A DNA stretch of 16,519 bases from JAMCRM01 sp041685075. Lineage in GTDB: Bacteria; Acidobacteriota; Terriglobia; Bryobacterales; Bryobacteraceae. The DNA lies in the NCBI GenBank assembly GCA_041685075.1, contig JAWLGN010000109.1, forward strand, positions 1 to 16,519, written 5' to 3'. Below are positions 1 through 7,581 of the stretch, one piece after another (position 1 is the first letter of the stretch; the number at the start of each line of letters is the position of its first letter). The translations under genes and the position numbers were made by a program. The notes beneath the pieces are model-generated. The model had not been told where the DNA came from. It worked only from the letters and a program-made list of their open reading frames with translations, and did not search any database.

Positions 1-428
1 CTGATGGCCGCGAAGCGCGCGAGGTCCTCCGGGGTGACCGGTTGCGGCGCGCCCGTCGCCGGTCTTCCCACCTCCAGGAAGAAGCGCCCCATCTTCCTGG
101 TTGTCACAATCAGGTTGACCACCGGTTCGCTCGAGGTATTCCGCCATGCATGCCTGGCTTCGCCGGGTACGTGGATGTAGTCCCCCGCCTTCGCCGCGAT
201 CCACCGGTAGCCGTCCTGGTCGTGCCGCAGGCCCTCGAGCGACCCCGAGAGGATGAGGAAGTCCTCCGTGTCGCCATGACTGTGCAGCGGAACCGAACCG
301 CCCGGAGGGATGGTTCCCTTCAAGAGACAGAAGTCGTTCCGCTCGTCGTCCGGCGAGGTGAGGAATTCCACCGTCGGGCCAAAGACGTCGAGCGTGAGGC
401 CGGTGGTAGGGTTCTTTTCAAGAGCCAT
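1..428 (-). CDS. Cupin-domain protein, 3' end cut off by the window edge
   Basis: This is the first 142 codons of a small single-cupin protein; the C-terminus lies beyond base 1. Both cupin motifs are visible. Motif 1 (about residues 44-61) has the metal-ligand pattern HSH (His49, His51) and Glu55. Motif 2 (about residues 82-97) reads GDYIHVPGEARHAWRN, with His93 as the fourth ligand. The fold therefore looks able to bind a divalent metal. Cupins of this kind include dioxygenases, isomerases and sugar- or ligand-binding regulators, and nothing here selects among them. There is no signal peptide, so it is probably cytoplasmic. The ATG lies 9 nt after the metH stop and is preceded by a poor, very close GAAGG, so it is probably the last known gene of an aminotransferase-metH-cupin transcript. 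The fold is well supported; the function is unknown. Confidence 0.85.
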   Translation of the reverse strand, partial: MALEKNPTTGLTLDVFGPTVEFLTSPDDERNDFCLLKGTIPPGGSVPLHSHGDTEDFLILSGSLEGLRHDQDGYRWIAAKAGDYIHVPGEARHAWRNTSSEPVVNLIVTTRKMGRFFLEVGRPATGAPQPVTPEDLARFAAI

Positions 429-437
429 ACCTTCGCA

Positions 438-3400
438 CTATACCCGCGCCCCTTCCGCCTCGGTCACTTCTACGCTGAAGTATGCGCAGTCGGGATGATG
501 GAAGACCAGGGCGCTGACGCTGGCCTCCGGCTCCATCATCATGCCGTCGGTCAGCCGGACCCCGATCTCCTCCGGGCGCAGCAGCTTCCAGATGCCGCGC
601 TGGTCGTCCAGGTTGGGACATGCCGGATACCCGAAGCTGTAGCGCTTGCCCCGGTAGCGCGCGGTAAAGCGGTCGTGCATGGTGGTGGTGGGGGCGTCCG
701 GGAACCCCCAGTCCTCGCGGATGCGCCGGTGCAGCCACTCGGCCGCGCCCTCGGCGGTTTCGAGCGCCAGCGCCTGCAACCCGTGGCTCTTGAAAAACTC
801 GCCTGCCTGTTTCCATTCCTCGCTCTGCTGCCGCACGCCCTCGCCCGCCGTCACGACGAACAGGGCTACATGGTCGCGGGTGCCGTCCCGCGGGTCCAGC
901 ACGTAATCGCTCAGGCAGAGACCGTTCTCCCGCGGCTGGCGGCCGAACCGGAAGGTGTGCACCGGAGCCGCATCGCCCGGCGCGAACAGGTGGATGGCGT
1001 TGCCCTCGCGCTCGGCTTCGAAGAAGCGCCACACCGCCCGCACCTTCATCCACCCGGCCGTTTCGCGCTTCAGGTCCTCCACTTTCGCGTAGAGTTCCAG
1101 CGCCTTGGGCTCGCGCGCGGCCAGTTCCTTTTCGAAGTTGCCCTTATAGCCCAGGTGGCGCCCGTAGAGCATGAACGGGTTGATGTAGCTCCACACCTCG
1201 GCCAGGTGCGGCACGTCCCGCAGCTTGCGCTCCGAATACGGCGCCGGCGGGATGGGGATGTCGGCCCGCACCTTGGCGCTGCGCGCCTCCGTTACCACCA
1301 CCGCGTCCGCCTCGCGCCGCGGCAACTCCTGCGGCTCGCGCCGGGTATGGGCCGCCAGCACCGTTTCGCGCTCTGCCGGGTCGGTGAGCCGGTTCATCAG
1401 GGCCAGACCCGTCATGGCATCCTTGGCGTAGCACACGGCCTCGCCATAGGCCGGGGCGATGCGGCTTTCGGTAAACCGCGCCGAGAGCGCCGCCCCGCCC
1501 ACCAGCAGCGGCACCCGCACCCCCGCCGCCCGCAGGTCCGCCGCCGTCACCACCATCTGCTGCGCGCTCTTCACCAGCAGCCCCGAGAGCCCTATGGCGT
1601 CCGGACGGTGCTCCTGCCACGCCTGAATCAGCACCTCCGGCGGCACCTTGATCCCCAGGTTCACCACGTCATAGCCGTTATTGGCCAGGATGATCTCCAC
1701 CAGGTTCTTGCCGATATCGTGCACATCGCCCTTCACCGTGGCCAGCACGATCTTGCCGCGCGCCGCCGTATCGGCCTTCTCCATGAACTGCTGCAGGTGG
1801 TTCACCGCGGCTTTCATCGCCTCGGCCGATTGCAGCACCTCCGCCACGATCAGCTCGTTGTTGTTGAACAGCCGCCCGACCTCGGCCATCCCCGCCATCA
1901 GCGGGCCGTTGATGATATCGAGCGGAGCGGCGCCCTCGGCGAGCTTGCGGTCGAGATCCTCCACCAACCCGTCGCGCGTGCCTTCGATGATGTAGCGCGC
2001 CAGGCGCTCGTCGAGCGGCAAGTCCTCGGCCCGCGCCCGTTCTTTTCTGGCCTCCCGGAAGTGCGCGGTGATGGCCGCGATGTGCCACTGGTTGATGGCC
2101 GCGCGCTGCTCCGGGGTCTGTTCGCGCCAGTCCTCCGGCGCCCCGGCCAGCTCGCCCTCGACCGGCGGCGTGTTGAACAGCAGACTCTCGGCCAGCCGCC
2201 GCTCCTCCTCGGCAATCCCCGCAAAGCGCTCCAGCCTCTCCGCATTCACGATGGCCAGATCGAGCCCCGCCTTCGTGCAGTAATACAGGAAGACCGAGTT
2301 CACCACCTCTCGTGCCGCCGGCGGCAGCCCGAAGGAGACGTTCGAAATTCCCAGCGCCGTGCGCACGTGCGGGATGTGCTCCTTGATGAGCCGCACCGCC
2401 TCGATGGTTTCGACCGCCCCCCCGATGTAGTTGGCGTCGCCGGTGGCGCAGGGGAAGACCAGCGGGTCGACGATGATGTCCTCCGGCGCCATCCCGTATT
2501 TCGAGGTCAGCAGCTCCACCGACCGCCGGGCCACCGCCAGCTTGCGCTCGCGCGTGAACGCCTGCGCCTGCTGTTTATCTTCGTCGATGGTCCCCACGAT
2601 CACCGCCGCCCCGTGCGCCCGCGCGATGGGGCACATGCGCTCGAACTTCTCCTCGCCGTCCTCCAGGTTGATGGAGTTGATGATGCTGCGCCCCTGGCAG
2701 TAGGTCAGGGCCAGCTCCACGGCGCGCGGGTCCGTGGTATCGATCATCACCGGAGCTTTGATTTTGCGGATCAGCTTTTCATAGAAGGGCGGGATATCCC
2801 GCAGCTCGTCGCGCTCGGTGCTCTGCAGGCACACGTCCACGATGTGGGCGCCGTTGCGCACCTGCCGGCGGGCAATCTCGCTGGCCTCCTCCCACTTCTC
2901 CTCCGCCACCAGGTTCTTGAAGAGCCGGGAGCCGATCACGTTGGTGCGCTCCCCCACGATCAGCGGCCGGCTGGACTCCTCGGCCTCCACCAGCTCGACG
3001 CCGGAGTAGAAGACGCGGTGCGACGGCTCCTTCACCCTGCGCGGCGGTTTGCCGTCCACCATTTGGGCGATGGCGCGGATGTGCGCCGCCGTGGTGCCGC
3101 AGCAGCCCCCCACGACGTTTACCCAGCCGTTCTCGACAAAGCGCGCCAGTTGCGCCGACAGCGAGTCGGGCGTCTCCCCGTAGCGCCCCTCCTCGTTCGG
3201 CAGCCCGGCGTTGGGGTAGCAGGAGATGCGCGTCGAAGCCAGCTCCGCGAGCGTTCGGATGTGGTCCGTCATGAACTCCGGCCCGGTGGCACAGTTCAGC
3301 CCCACCGAAAGCAGGTCGAAGTGCGCGATGGAGGCCCAGAAGGCGTCCGCCGTCTGCCCGGCCAGCATGGTGCCCATCGGCTCGATGGTGCCCGAAACCA

Positions 3401-3986
3401 TCACCGGAACCTGGCAGCCCAACTCGTCCTCCACCTGCCGGATGGCGAGCAGCGCGGCCTTCACGTTGCGCGTATCCTGGCAGGTTTCGACCAGCAGCAG
3501 GTCTGCCCCGCCCTCGACCAGCGCCCTGGCCTGCACGCGGAAGTGCTCCCGCAGCTCGGGAAAGGTCACCCCGCCGGTCACCGTGATGGCCTTGGTCGTG
3601 GGGCCGATTGAGCCGGCTACGAAGCGCGGCCGAGAGGGCGTCGAGTATTCTTCCGCCGCCTGCCGCGCCAGTTGCGCCGCCGCGCGATTCAGCTCCGCGG
3701 CCTCGTCGGCGAGTCCATACTCTGCCAGCACCAGCGGCGTGCCCCCGAAGGTATCGGTCTCGATGATATCGCTGCCGGCTTCCAGATAGGCCCGGTGGAT
3801 GGCCAGCACCACGTCCGGCCGCGTCTTCACCAGCACCTCGTTACAGCCCTCCAGAGACGCGCCCCCGAAATCGGCGGCCGTGAGATGCTGCTGTTGCAGC
3901 ATGGTGCCCATGGCGCCGTCCAGTACCGCGATGCGATGCTCCAGAAGGTCACGAAGTGCGCGCCGGCGCGCGGCGGAAGTGGTCAT
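438..3986 (-). CDS. metH: Cobalamin-dependent methionine synthase (5-methyl-THF:homocysteine methyltransferase)
   Basis: This enzyme transfers the methyl group of 5-methyl-THF via cobalamin to homocysteine, giving methionine and THF in the cytoplasm. From the ATG at 3986 it is 1182 aa, close to the roughly 1200-1230 aa of full-length MetH, and all four modules are present. The homocysteine domain (about 15-310) has DGAMGTML and zinc ligands Cys232 (NCATG), Cys295 and Cys296 (GGCCGTT). The pterin domain (about 340-600) begins at GERTNVIGS. The B12 cap and Rossmann domains (about 655-870) carry VKGDVHDIGK, with His756 as the cobalt ligand and Asp754. The reactivation domain (about 900-1182) has RYSFGYPACP (RxxxGYxxxP, R1115-P1124), the AdoMet site. 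An in-frame ATG at 4055 would add 23 unconserved-looking residues and overlap the upstream gene by 47 nt, so 3986 is preferred, although no clear ribosome site precedes it. No cobalamin riboswitch fits in the 22-nt gap upstream. Confidence 0.97.
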   Translation of the reverse strand: MTTSAARRRALRDLLEHRIAVLDGAMGTMLQQQHLTAADFGGASLEGCNEVLVKTRPDVVLAIHRAYLEAGSDIIETDTFGGTPLVLAEYGLADEAAELNRAAAQLARQAAEEYSTPSRPRFVAGSIGPTTKAITVTGGVTFPELREHFRVQARALVEGGADLLLVETCQDTRNVKAALLAIRQVEDELGCQVPVMVSGTIEPMGTMLAGQTADAFWASIAHFDLLSVGLNCATGPEFMTDHIRTLAELASTRISCYPNAGLPNEEGRYGETPDSLSAQLARFVENGWVNVVGGCCGTTAAHIRAIAQMVDGKPPRRVKEPSHRVFYSGVELVEAEESSRPLIVGERTNVIGSRLFKNLVAEEKWEEASEIARRQVRNGAHIVDVCLQSTERDELRDIPPFYEKLIRKIKAPVMIDTTDPRAVELALTYCQGRSIINSINLEDGEEKFERMCPIARAHGAAVIVGTIDEDKQQAQAFTRERKLAVARRSVELLTSKYGMAPEDIIVDPLVFPCATGDANYIGGAVETIEAVRLIKEHIPHVRTALGISNVSFGLPPAAREVVNSVFLYYCTKAGLDLAIVNAERLERFAGIAEEERRLAESLLFNTPPVEGELAGAPEDWREQTPEQRAAINQWHIAAITAHFREARKERARAEDLPLDERLARYIIEGTRDGLVEDLDRKLAEGAAPLDIINGPLMAGMAEVGRLFNNNELIVAEVLQSAEAMKAAVNHLQQFMEKADTAARGKIVLATVKGDVHDIGKNLVEIILANNGYDVVNLGIKVPPEVLIQAWQEHRPDAIGLSGLLVKSAQQMVVTAADLRAAGVRVPLLVGGAALSARFTESRIAPAYGEAVCYAKDAMTGLALMNRLTDPAERETVLAAHTRREPQELPRREADAVVVTEARSAKVRADIPIPPAPYSERKLRDVPHLAEVWSYINPFMLYGRHLGYKGNFEKELAAREPKALELYAKVEDLKRETAGWMKVRAVWRFFEAEREGNAIHLFAPGDAAPVHTFRFGRQPRENGLCLSDYVLDPRDGTRDHVALFVVTAGEGVRQQSEEWKQAGEFFKSHGLQALALETAEGAAEWLHRRIREDWGFPDAPTTTMHDRFTARYRGKRYSFGYPACPNLDDQRGIWKLLRPEEIGVRLTDGMMMEPEASVSALVFHHPDCAYFSVEVTEAEGARV

Positions 3987-4008
3987 AAGAGGTAGTGATT
4001 CCAGTGTA

Positions 4009-5175
4009 TCAGCCGCTTGCCGCGAGACCGAAGATACGCGCCGCGCCGGCGGCAAAGACCTCCGGTTTGGTGAGCAAACTTACGATCAGGTAGGCTTCGG
4101 AGAAGAAATCGAAGAAGAAACCGGGCTGCACGAGCACGCCCGCCTCCACCAGCGCCAGCGCCCACTCCTCTTCGCTGCGGGTGCGCGGCACCCGGAGGGT
4201 GGCGTACCAGCCGCCTTCGACATCGAGCACCGCGCAGGCCGGATGTTCCGCGGCCGCCGCCCTGAGCCGCGCGAGGTTCTCCCGGGTGCGCCGCGCGATC
4301 TGCCGCTCGACTTCCGCGCCCGCCTCGAGCAGCGCCGCCGCGGCGTGCTGCACCGGCGTCGCTACCGAGAGATAGGTATCGGCGATCAGCTCCAGCCGCT
4401 CCAGCGCCGCTCGCCGGAGGTCCTGCGGCCCGGCCGCCACAATCCACCCCAGCTTCATCTGCGGCATCCCCGCCACTTTCGACAAGCCGCTCATCACGAA
4501 CGCCGGCGCTTCTTCCACTTCCGCCAGCGTAGCGGCGCGCCCCGGATGGTCGCGCAACGGGTACCCGGAGAAGACTTCATCGGAGATCAGGGCCAGGCCG
4601 CGCGCGCGAGAGATCTCCACCAGCCGCGCCAGTTCGTCCCGCTTAACATAGGATCCCGTGGGGTTGTTCGGGTTCACCAAAACGATCGCGCGCGTGCGCG
4701 GCGTAACCGCCCGTTCCAGCGCCTCTACGTCGATCGACCAACTCCCGTGGTACACCAGCGGATACTGCACCACCCGCACGGATTCCAGGGTCGCCAGGAA
4801 CTCGAACAGCGGGTAGGAGGGCCGCGGCACCAGCACCTCGTCTCCGGGATCTGCCAGCAGCTTGAATAAGTAGGAGTAACCTTCGCTTGTGCTGGCGGTA
4901 AGCAGGATGCGACCGGCGTCGACCTGGATGCCGCGGCGCCCGTACCACGCCACCACCGCCGCCCGCGCCGCCGGCGCGCCCAAAGGCGCGGGCTCATAGA
5001 GCAGCGAGCGCCGGTCCGCCAGCGCTTCCACCACCCCGGGTCGATAGGCGAACCCCGCCCGCGTGGGATTGGACTCGGTCAGGTCGAGGATCTCACCGCC
5101 CGCCGCCCGCCGCGCTGCTACGGCCGCGGCCAGCCGGTTCGGCGCCAGGTTCCAGTGGAGTCTTGAGGAGAACAT
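4009..5175 (-). CDS. Class I/II PLP-dependent aminotransferase with altered active-site arginines
   Basis: This is a 388-aa fold-type I aminotransferase; the substrate is unknown. Visible motifs are LTESNPT near the N-terminus (32-38), NPNNPTG (168-174), SDEVFSGY (198-205, with the PLP-pyridine Asp199 and Tyr205), and SGLSK with the Schiff-base Lys233. Two sites are unusual. The usual G-x-R-x-G after the lysine is QMKLG (Lys241 in place of the phosphate-binding Arg). The C-terminal RxS, which normally grips the substrate carboxylate, reads IVS (Ile364). The start is placed at ATG 5175 because homologous-looking sequence (MFSSRLHWNLAPNRL) begins there; a GTG at 5241 would add 22 residues that overlap promoter sequence. 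It lies 22 nt before metH on the same strand, so a role in amino-acid (perhaps methionine-linked) transamination is possible but unproven. The family is certain; the substrate is open. Confidence 0.9.
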   Translation of the reverse strand: MFSSRLHWNLAPNRLAAAVAARRAAGGEILDLTESNPTRAGFAYRPGVVEALADRRSLLYEPAPLGAPAARAAVVAWYGRRGIQVDAGRILLTASTSEGYSYLFKLLADPGDEVLVPRPSYPLFEFLATLESVRVVQYPLVYHGSWSIDVEALERAVTPRTRAIVLVNPNNPTGSYVKRDELARLVEISRARGLALISDEVFSGYPLRDHPGRAATLAEVEEAPAFVMSGLSKVAGMPQMKLGWIVAAGPQDLRRAALERLELIADTYLSVATPVQHAAAALLEAGAEVERQIARRTRENLARLRAAAAEHPACAVLDVEGGWYATLRVPRTRSEEEWALALVEAGVLVQPGFFFDFFSEAYLIVSLLTKPEVFAAGAARIFGLAASG

Positions 5176-5193
5176 GCCGGTTGCAGAACCCCG

Positions 5194-5199
5194 AAGATA
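5194..5199 (-). promoter_or_regulatory. Candidate -10 element for the aminotransferase-metH-cupin run
   Basis: On the minus strand the sequence TGCTATCTT forms an extended -10 (TGn followed by TATCTT). It is about 19 nt before the aminotransferase ATG, which would leave a leader of about 12 nt. The best -35 match at 18-nt spacing, CTGAAC, is poor (three of six positions). The element lies in the only AT-richer gap on this side, so a promoter somewhere here is expected, but this exact placement is a guess from consensus matching. Confidence 0.3.
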
Positions 5200-5232
5200 G
5201 CACGCGGTAACACGATCGTTCAGTTCTGTATG

Positions 5233-5238
5233 TATAAT
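5233..5238 (+). promoter_or_regulatory. Perfect -10 box (TATAAT) for the methyltransferase gene
   Basis: TATAAT is an exact sigma-70 -10 consensus in a GC-rich genome, preceded directly by TG. No convincing -35 is seen 16-18 nt upstream. Transcription starting about 7 nt downstream would begin at or beside the GTG start codon at 5246, giving a leaderless or near-leaderless message. A 10-bp perfect palindrome, CACTGCAGTG (5239-5248), sits between the -10 and the start codon and could be an operator, though palindromes of this size also occur by chance. Confidence 0.5.
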
Positions 5239-5245
5239 CACTGCA

Positions 5246-6028
5246 GTGCGCCTGGAAGAAACCTATCGCCGCCCGGAGATCCATTCGACGTGGCGTAGGG
5301 TATACCGCTCCTCCACGCGCCAGCAGCGCTTTGACGACGCCGTCTATCGCTGGATTTTCGAGCGCCTGAAGCCCGCGGGAAGGTGGCTGGACGCAGGCTG
5401 CGGCTCCGGAGATCACACCCTGCGGCTGGCCGCGGGCGCCGACAGCGTGTGGGCCGTGGATATCTCGCCCTATGCCCTCGAAGCGGCGCAGGAGAAGGTG
5501 AGATCGCGTGGCCTCGACAGCCGGGTGAGCTTCGAGCGCTGCGCATTGGAGGACCTGGGGGCGGCGGGCCAGGTGGACCATGTGCACTGCCGGGGAGTCC
5601 TGATGCACATCCCGGATTGGCGCGCCGCGCTGGCCAGGCTCTGCGCCGCCGCCCGGAAGGGCGGGTACGTGGTGATCTTCGAGTCCAACAGCCGCTGTTT
5701 CGAGGCGCTCCTGGTGCGCATGGTCCGCTGCTTCCAGCGCCGCCGTTCCCGCATGACCGCAACCGCGGACGGCCTGGAATTCTGGTCGGAGTCGAACGGA
5801 GCGCCGTTTTTGGTTCGCATGACGAACCTGGCGGCGCTCGAGCGCGAGATGCGGGCCCACCAGGTCGAGCCGCTCGTCACCCGCACCATTGCCTTGTTTG
5901 ACCTGAACCGCTTCCCCGCCATGCTGCGCCCCTGGGTGGTCATTCTGAATCGCCTGTGGTACCGGTTCAACCTGCCCTGGGGCTCGGGCGTCGTGGTGAT
6001 CGGGCGCAAGGACGCGGCTGCCCGTTGA
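5246..6028 (+). CDS. Class I SAM-dependent methyltransferase, substrate unknown
   Basis: This 260-aa protein has a Rossmann-type methyltransferase core. Motif I is LDAGCGSGDHT (48-58), the acidic end of strand 2 is VDIS (71-74), and the region around GVLMHIPD (117-124) followed by ARKGGYVVIFESN matches motifs IV-VI of the UbiE/Methyltransf_11 type. The C-terminal 100 residues are basic and aromatic (for example WVVILNRLWYRFNLPW) and may contact a membrane or a lipid/sugar substrate; that is inference. The GTG start is the only one that keeps the N-terminal helix, and it lies 7 nt after a TATAAT. It is divergent from the aminotransferase and followed after 63 nt by gcvT, so it may be transcribed on its own. 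The family is clear; the acceptor molecule is not. Confidence 0.88.
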   Translation: MRLEETYRRPEIHSTWRRVYRSSTRQQRFDDAVYRWIFERLKPAGRWLDAGCGSGDHTLRLAAGADSVWAVDISPYALEAAQEKVRSRGLDSRVSFERCALEDLGAAGQVDHVHCRGVLMHIPDWRAALARLCAAARKGGYVVIFESNSRCFEALLVRMVRCFQRRRSRMTATADGLEFWSESNGAPFLVRMTNLAALEREMRAHQVEPLVTRTIALFDLNRFPAMLRPWVVILNRLWYRFNLPWGSGVVVIGRKDAAAR

Positions 6029-6073
6029 GCGCCTGCGAGCGGCCGCGGGCTGCCGATTTTGCCTGAAGTATTG

Positions 6074-6082
6074 TGCTAGGCT
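6074..6082 (+). promoter_or_regulatory. Possible extended -10 before the gcv genes
   Basis: In the 63-nt gap between the methyltransferase and gcvT, TGCTAGGCT fits an extended -10 (TGn then TAGGCT). It lies 9 nt before the gcvT ATG, which would again give a nearly leaderless message. There is no clear -35. TTGCC (6059-6063) and GGCAA (6083-6087) flank it as a 5-bp inverted repeat with a 19-nt loop. The gap is too short for a glycine riboswitch and holds no strong intrinsic terminator, so read-through from the methyltransferase gene is equally possible. Confidence 0.22.
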
Positions 6083-6091
6083 GGCAATTTC

Positions 6092-7195
6092 ATGGTCGCG
6101 CCGTCCGGATTGAAGACCACCGCACTGAACGCCGTCCACCGCGCCCTGGGCGCCCGCATGGTGGATTTCGGCGGTTGGGACATGCCGGTGCAGTACTCCG
6201 GCATCCTCGAGGAGCACCACGCCGTTCGCCGCGCCGCCGGCCTGTTCGACGTGAGCCACATGGGCGAAATCGAGATCCGCGGTCCCGAGGCCGCGCGTCT
6301 GACCGATTACGTCTCGACCAACTCCGTCGCCCGCCTCCAGACCGGCCAGATCCAGTACTCCGCCCTGCTCTATGAAGACGGCGGCTTCGTGGACGATATC
6401 CTGGTGCACAAGGTGGCCGAGGACCTCTACTTCCTCTGCGTCAACGCCTCCAACCAGGAAAAGGACTACGAGCACATCGCCGCTCACAACTCCTTCGACG
6501 CCACCGTGGAGCTGGCCAGCGCCCGGTATGCGCAACTGGCCATCCAGGGGCCGCGCGCGCTGGAGATTCTTGCCGCCTTCACCCCCGAAGACCTTGCCTC
6601 CATGCACTACTACTGGTTTCGCGACGGCCAGGTCTCCGGCACGCCCGCGCGCATCGCGCGCACCGGCTACACCGGCGCGGACGGCTTCGAAATCTACTTC
6701 GATCCCGCCGAGGCCCCGCGCATCTGGAACGAGTTGCTCGAGGCGGGACGCGGCGCCGGCCTGAAACCCTGCGGCCTGGGCGCCCGCAACACCCTGCGGC
6801 TGGAATGTGCGATGGCTCTCTACGGCCACGAGATCGACGCTTCGATCAACCCCTTCGAGGCCGGCCTCGGCTGGATCGTCAAGCTCGATAAGGGCGAGTT
6901 TATCGGCCGCCAGGCGCTTCTGGCCATCCGGGAGCGCGGCATCGCCCGCAAGCTCATGGGCTTCGAGATGCGCGGGCGCGGCATCGCGCGCGACGGCTAC
7001 CCCGTTCTCATCGACGGCGCTCCCGCCGGCCACGTCACCAGCGGATCGCCGTCCCCTACCCTGAACAAGAACATCGGTCTCTGTTATCTCCCCCTGGAGC
7101 ACTGCGCCGTGGGGCGTCCCATCCAGGTGCTGGTCCGCAACCAGCCGGTGGACGCCGTTACGGTCGCCACCCCGTTCTACAAACGAGCGAAATAG
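6092..7195 (+). CDS. gcvT: Glycine cleavage system T protein (aminomethyltransferase)
   Basis: GcvT takes the aminomethyl group held on lipoyl-GcvH and, with THF, releases ammonia and 5,10-methylene-THF. The 367-aa length is typical of the family (about 360-375). The N-terminal region has the family pattern DFGGWDMPVQY (25-35) and LFDVSHMGE. The catalytic aspartate lies in GGFVDDILV (Asp101, equivalent by eye to E. coli Asp101). Further marks are ARTGYTGADGFE and LGARNTLRLECAMALYGHE in the folate-binding half, and a C-terminal barrel with GHVTSGSPSPTLNKNIG. The ATG at 6092 matches the usual family start, although the preceding sequence has no good ribosome site. It is the first gene of a T-H-PA-PB cluster, with gcvH 2 nt after its stop. 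The identification is firm. Confidence 0.97.
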   Translation: MVAPSGLKTTALNAVHRALGARMVDFGGWDMPVQYSGILEEHHAVRRAAGLFDVSHMGEIEIRGPEAARLTDYVSTNSVARLQTGQIQYSALLYEDGGFVDDILVHKVAEDLYFLCVNASNQEKDYEHIAAHNSFDATVELASARYAQLAIQGPRALEILAAFTPEDLASMHYYWFRDGQVSGTPARIARTGYTGADGFEIYFDPAEAPRIWNELLEAGRGAGLKPCGLGARNTLRLECAMALYGHEIDASINPFEAGLGWIVKLDKGEFIGRQALLAIRERGIARKLMGFEMRGRGIARDGYPVLIDGAPAGHVTSGSPSPTLNKNIGLCYLPLEHCAVGRPIQVLVRNQPVDAVTVATPFYKRAK

Positions 7196-7197
7196 AC

Positions 7198-7581
7198 ATG
7201 TATCCAGAGAACTTCCGCTACACGAAGGAACACGAATGGGTCCTGGTCGAGGGCGATACCGGCACCATTGGGATTACCGATCACGCCCAGCAGGAACTCG
7301 GCGACATTGTTTACGTAGACCTGCCCAAGGTCGGGACGAGCCTCGAACAGGGCAAGCCCTTCGGCTCGGTCGAGTCCGTCAAGGCGGTCTCCGATATCTA
7401 CGCCCCCGTCTCCGGCGAGGTCGTTGAAATCAACACGGCCCTGGCCGACGCTCCCGAGAAACTCAACGAGGATCCTCACGGCGCCGGCTGGCTCATCAAG
7501 CTGAAGCTCAGCGACCCCAACCAGGCCGCCGGGCTCATGAGCGCCGCCGATTACCAAAGCTACGCGGGGGCCGAGAAGTAG
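7198..7581 (+). CDS. gcvH: Glycine cleavage system H protein (lipoyl carrier)
   Basis: GcvH is the small lipoylated carrier that shuttles the aminomethyl intermediate between P, T and L proteins. It is 127 aa, the normal size. The lipoylation site is plain: GSVESVKAVSD, with Lys62 as the modified residue. The N-terminal YTKEHEWV, the middle DHAQQELGDIVYVDLP and the C-terminal GAGWLIKLKLSD are all typical. It starts 2 nt after the gcvT stop and its own TAG is immediately followed by the gcvPA start codon, so translation is probably coupled along the cluster. No gene for lipoate attachment or for the L protein lies in the window, so these must be elsewhere. Confidence 0.98.
   Translation: MYPENFRYTKEHEWVLVEGDTGTIGITDHAQQELGDIVYVDLPKVGTSLEQGKPFGSVESVKAVSDIYAPVSGEVVEINTALADAPEKLNEDPHGAGWLIKLKLSDPNQAAGLMSAADYQSYAGAEK

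Noticed and set aside
42..3611. A 1189-codon open frame on the plus strand, antisense to metH
   Set aside because: Its translation is rich in Arg, His, Pro and Gln with no recognisable motif, while the minus strand encodes every MetH domain. High third-position GC keeps the opposite frame free of stops.
5212..5219. Palindrome ACGATCGT in the divergent promoter gap as an operator
   Set aside because: Eight-base palindromes are frequent by chance, and this one does not extend or repeat.
6029..6091. Glycine riboswitch or intrinsic terminator before gcvT
   Set aside because: The gap is 63 nt, too short for a glycine riboswitch. The best hairpin (CGGC/GCCG before ATTTTG) has only four pairs and no real U tract.
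5093..7102. A 669-codon minus-strand open frame across the methyltransferase and gcvT
   Set aside because: It spans the promoter gap and two well-identified genes and shows no protein-like motifs; it is a GC-driven shadow.
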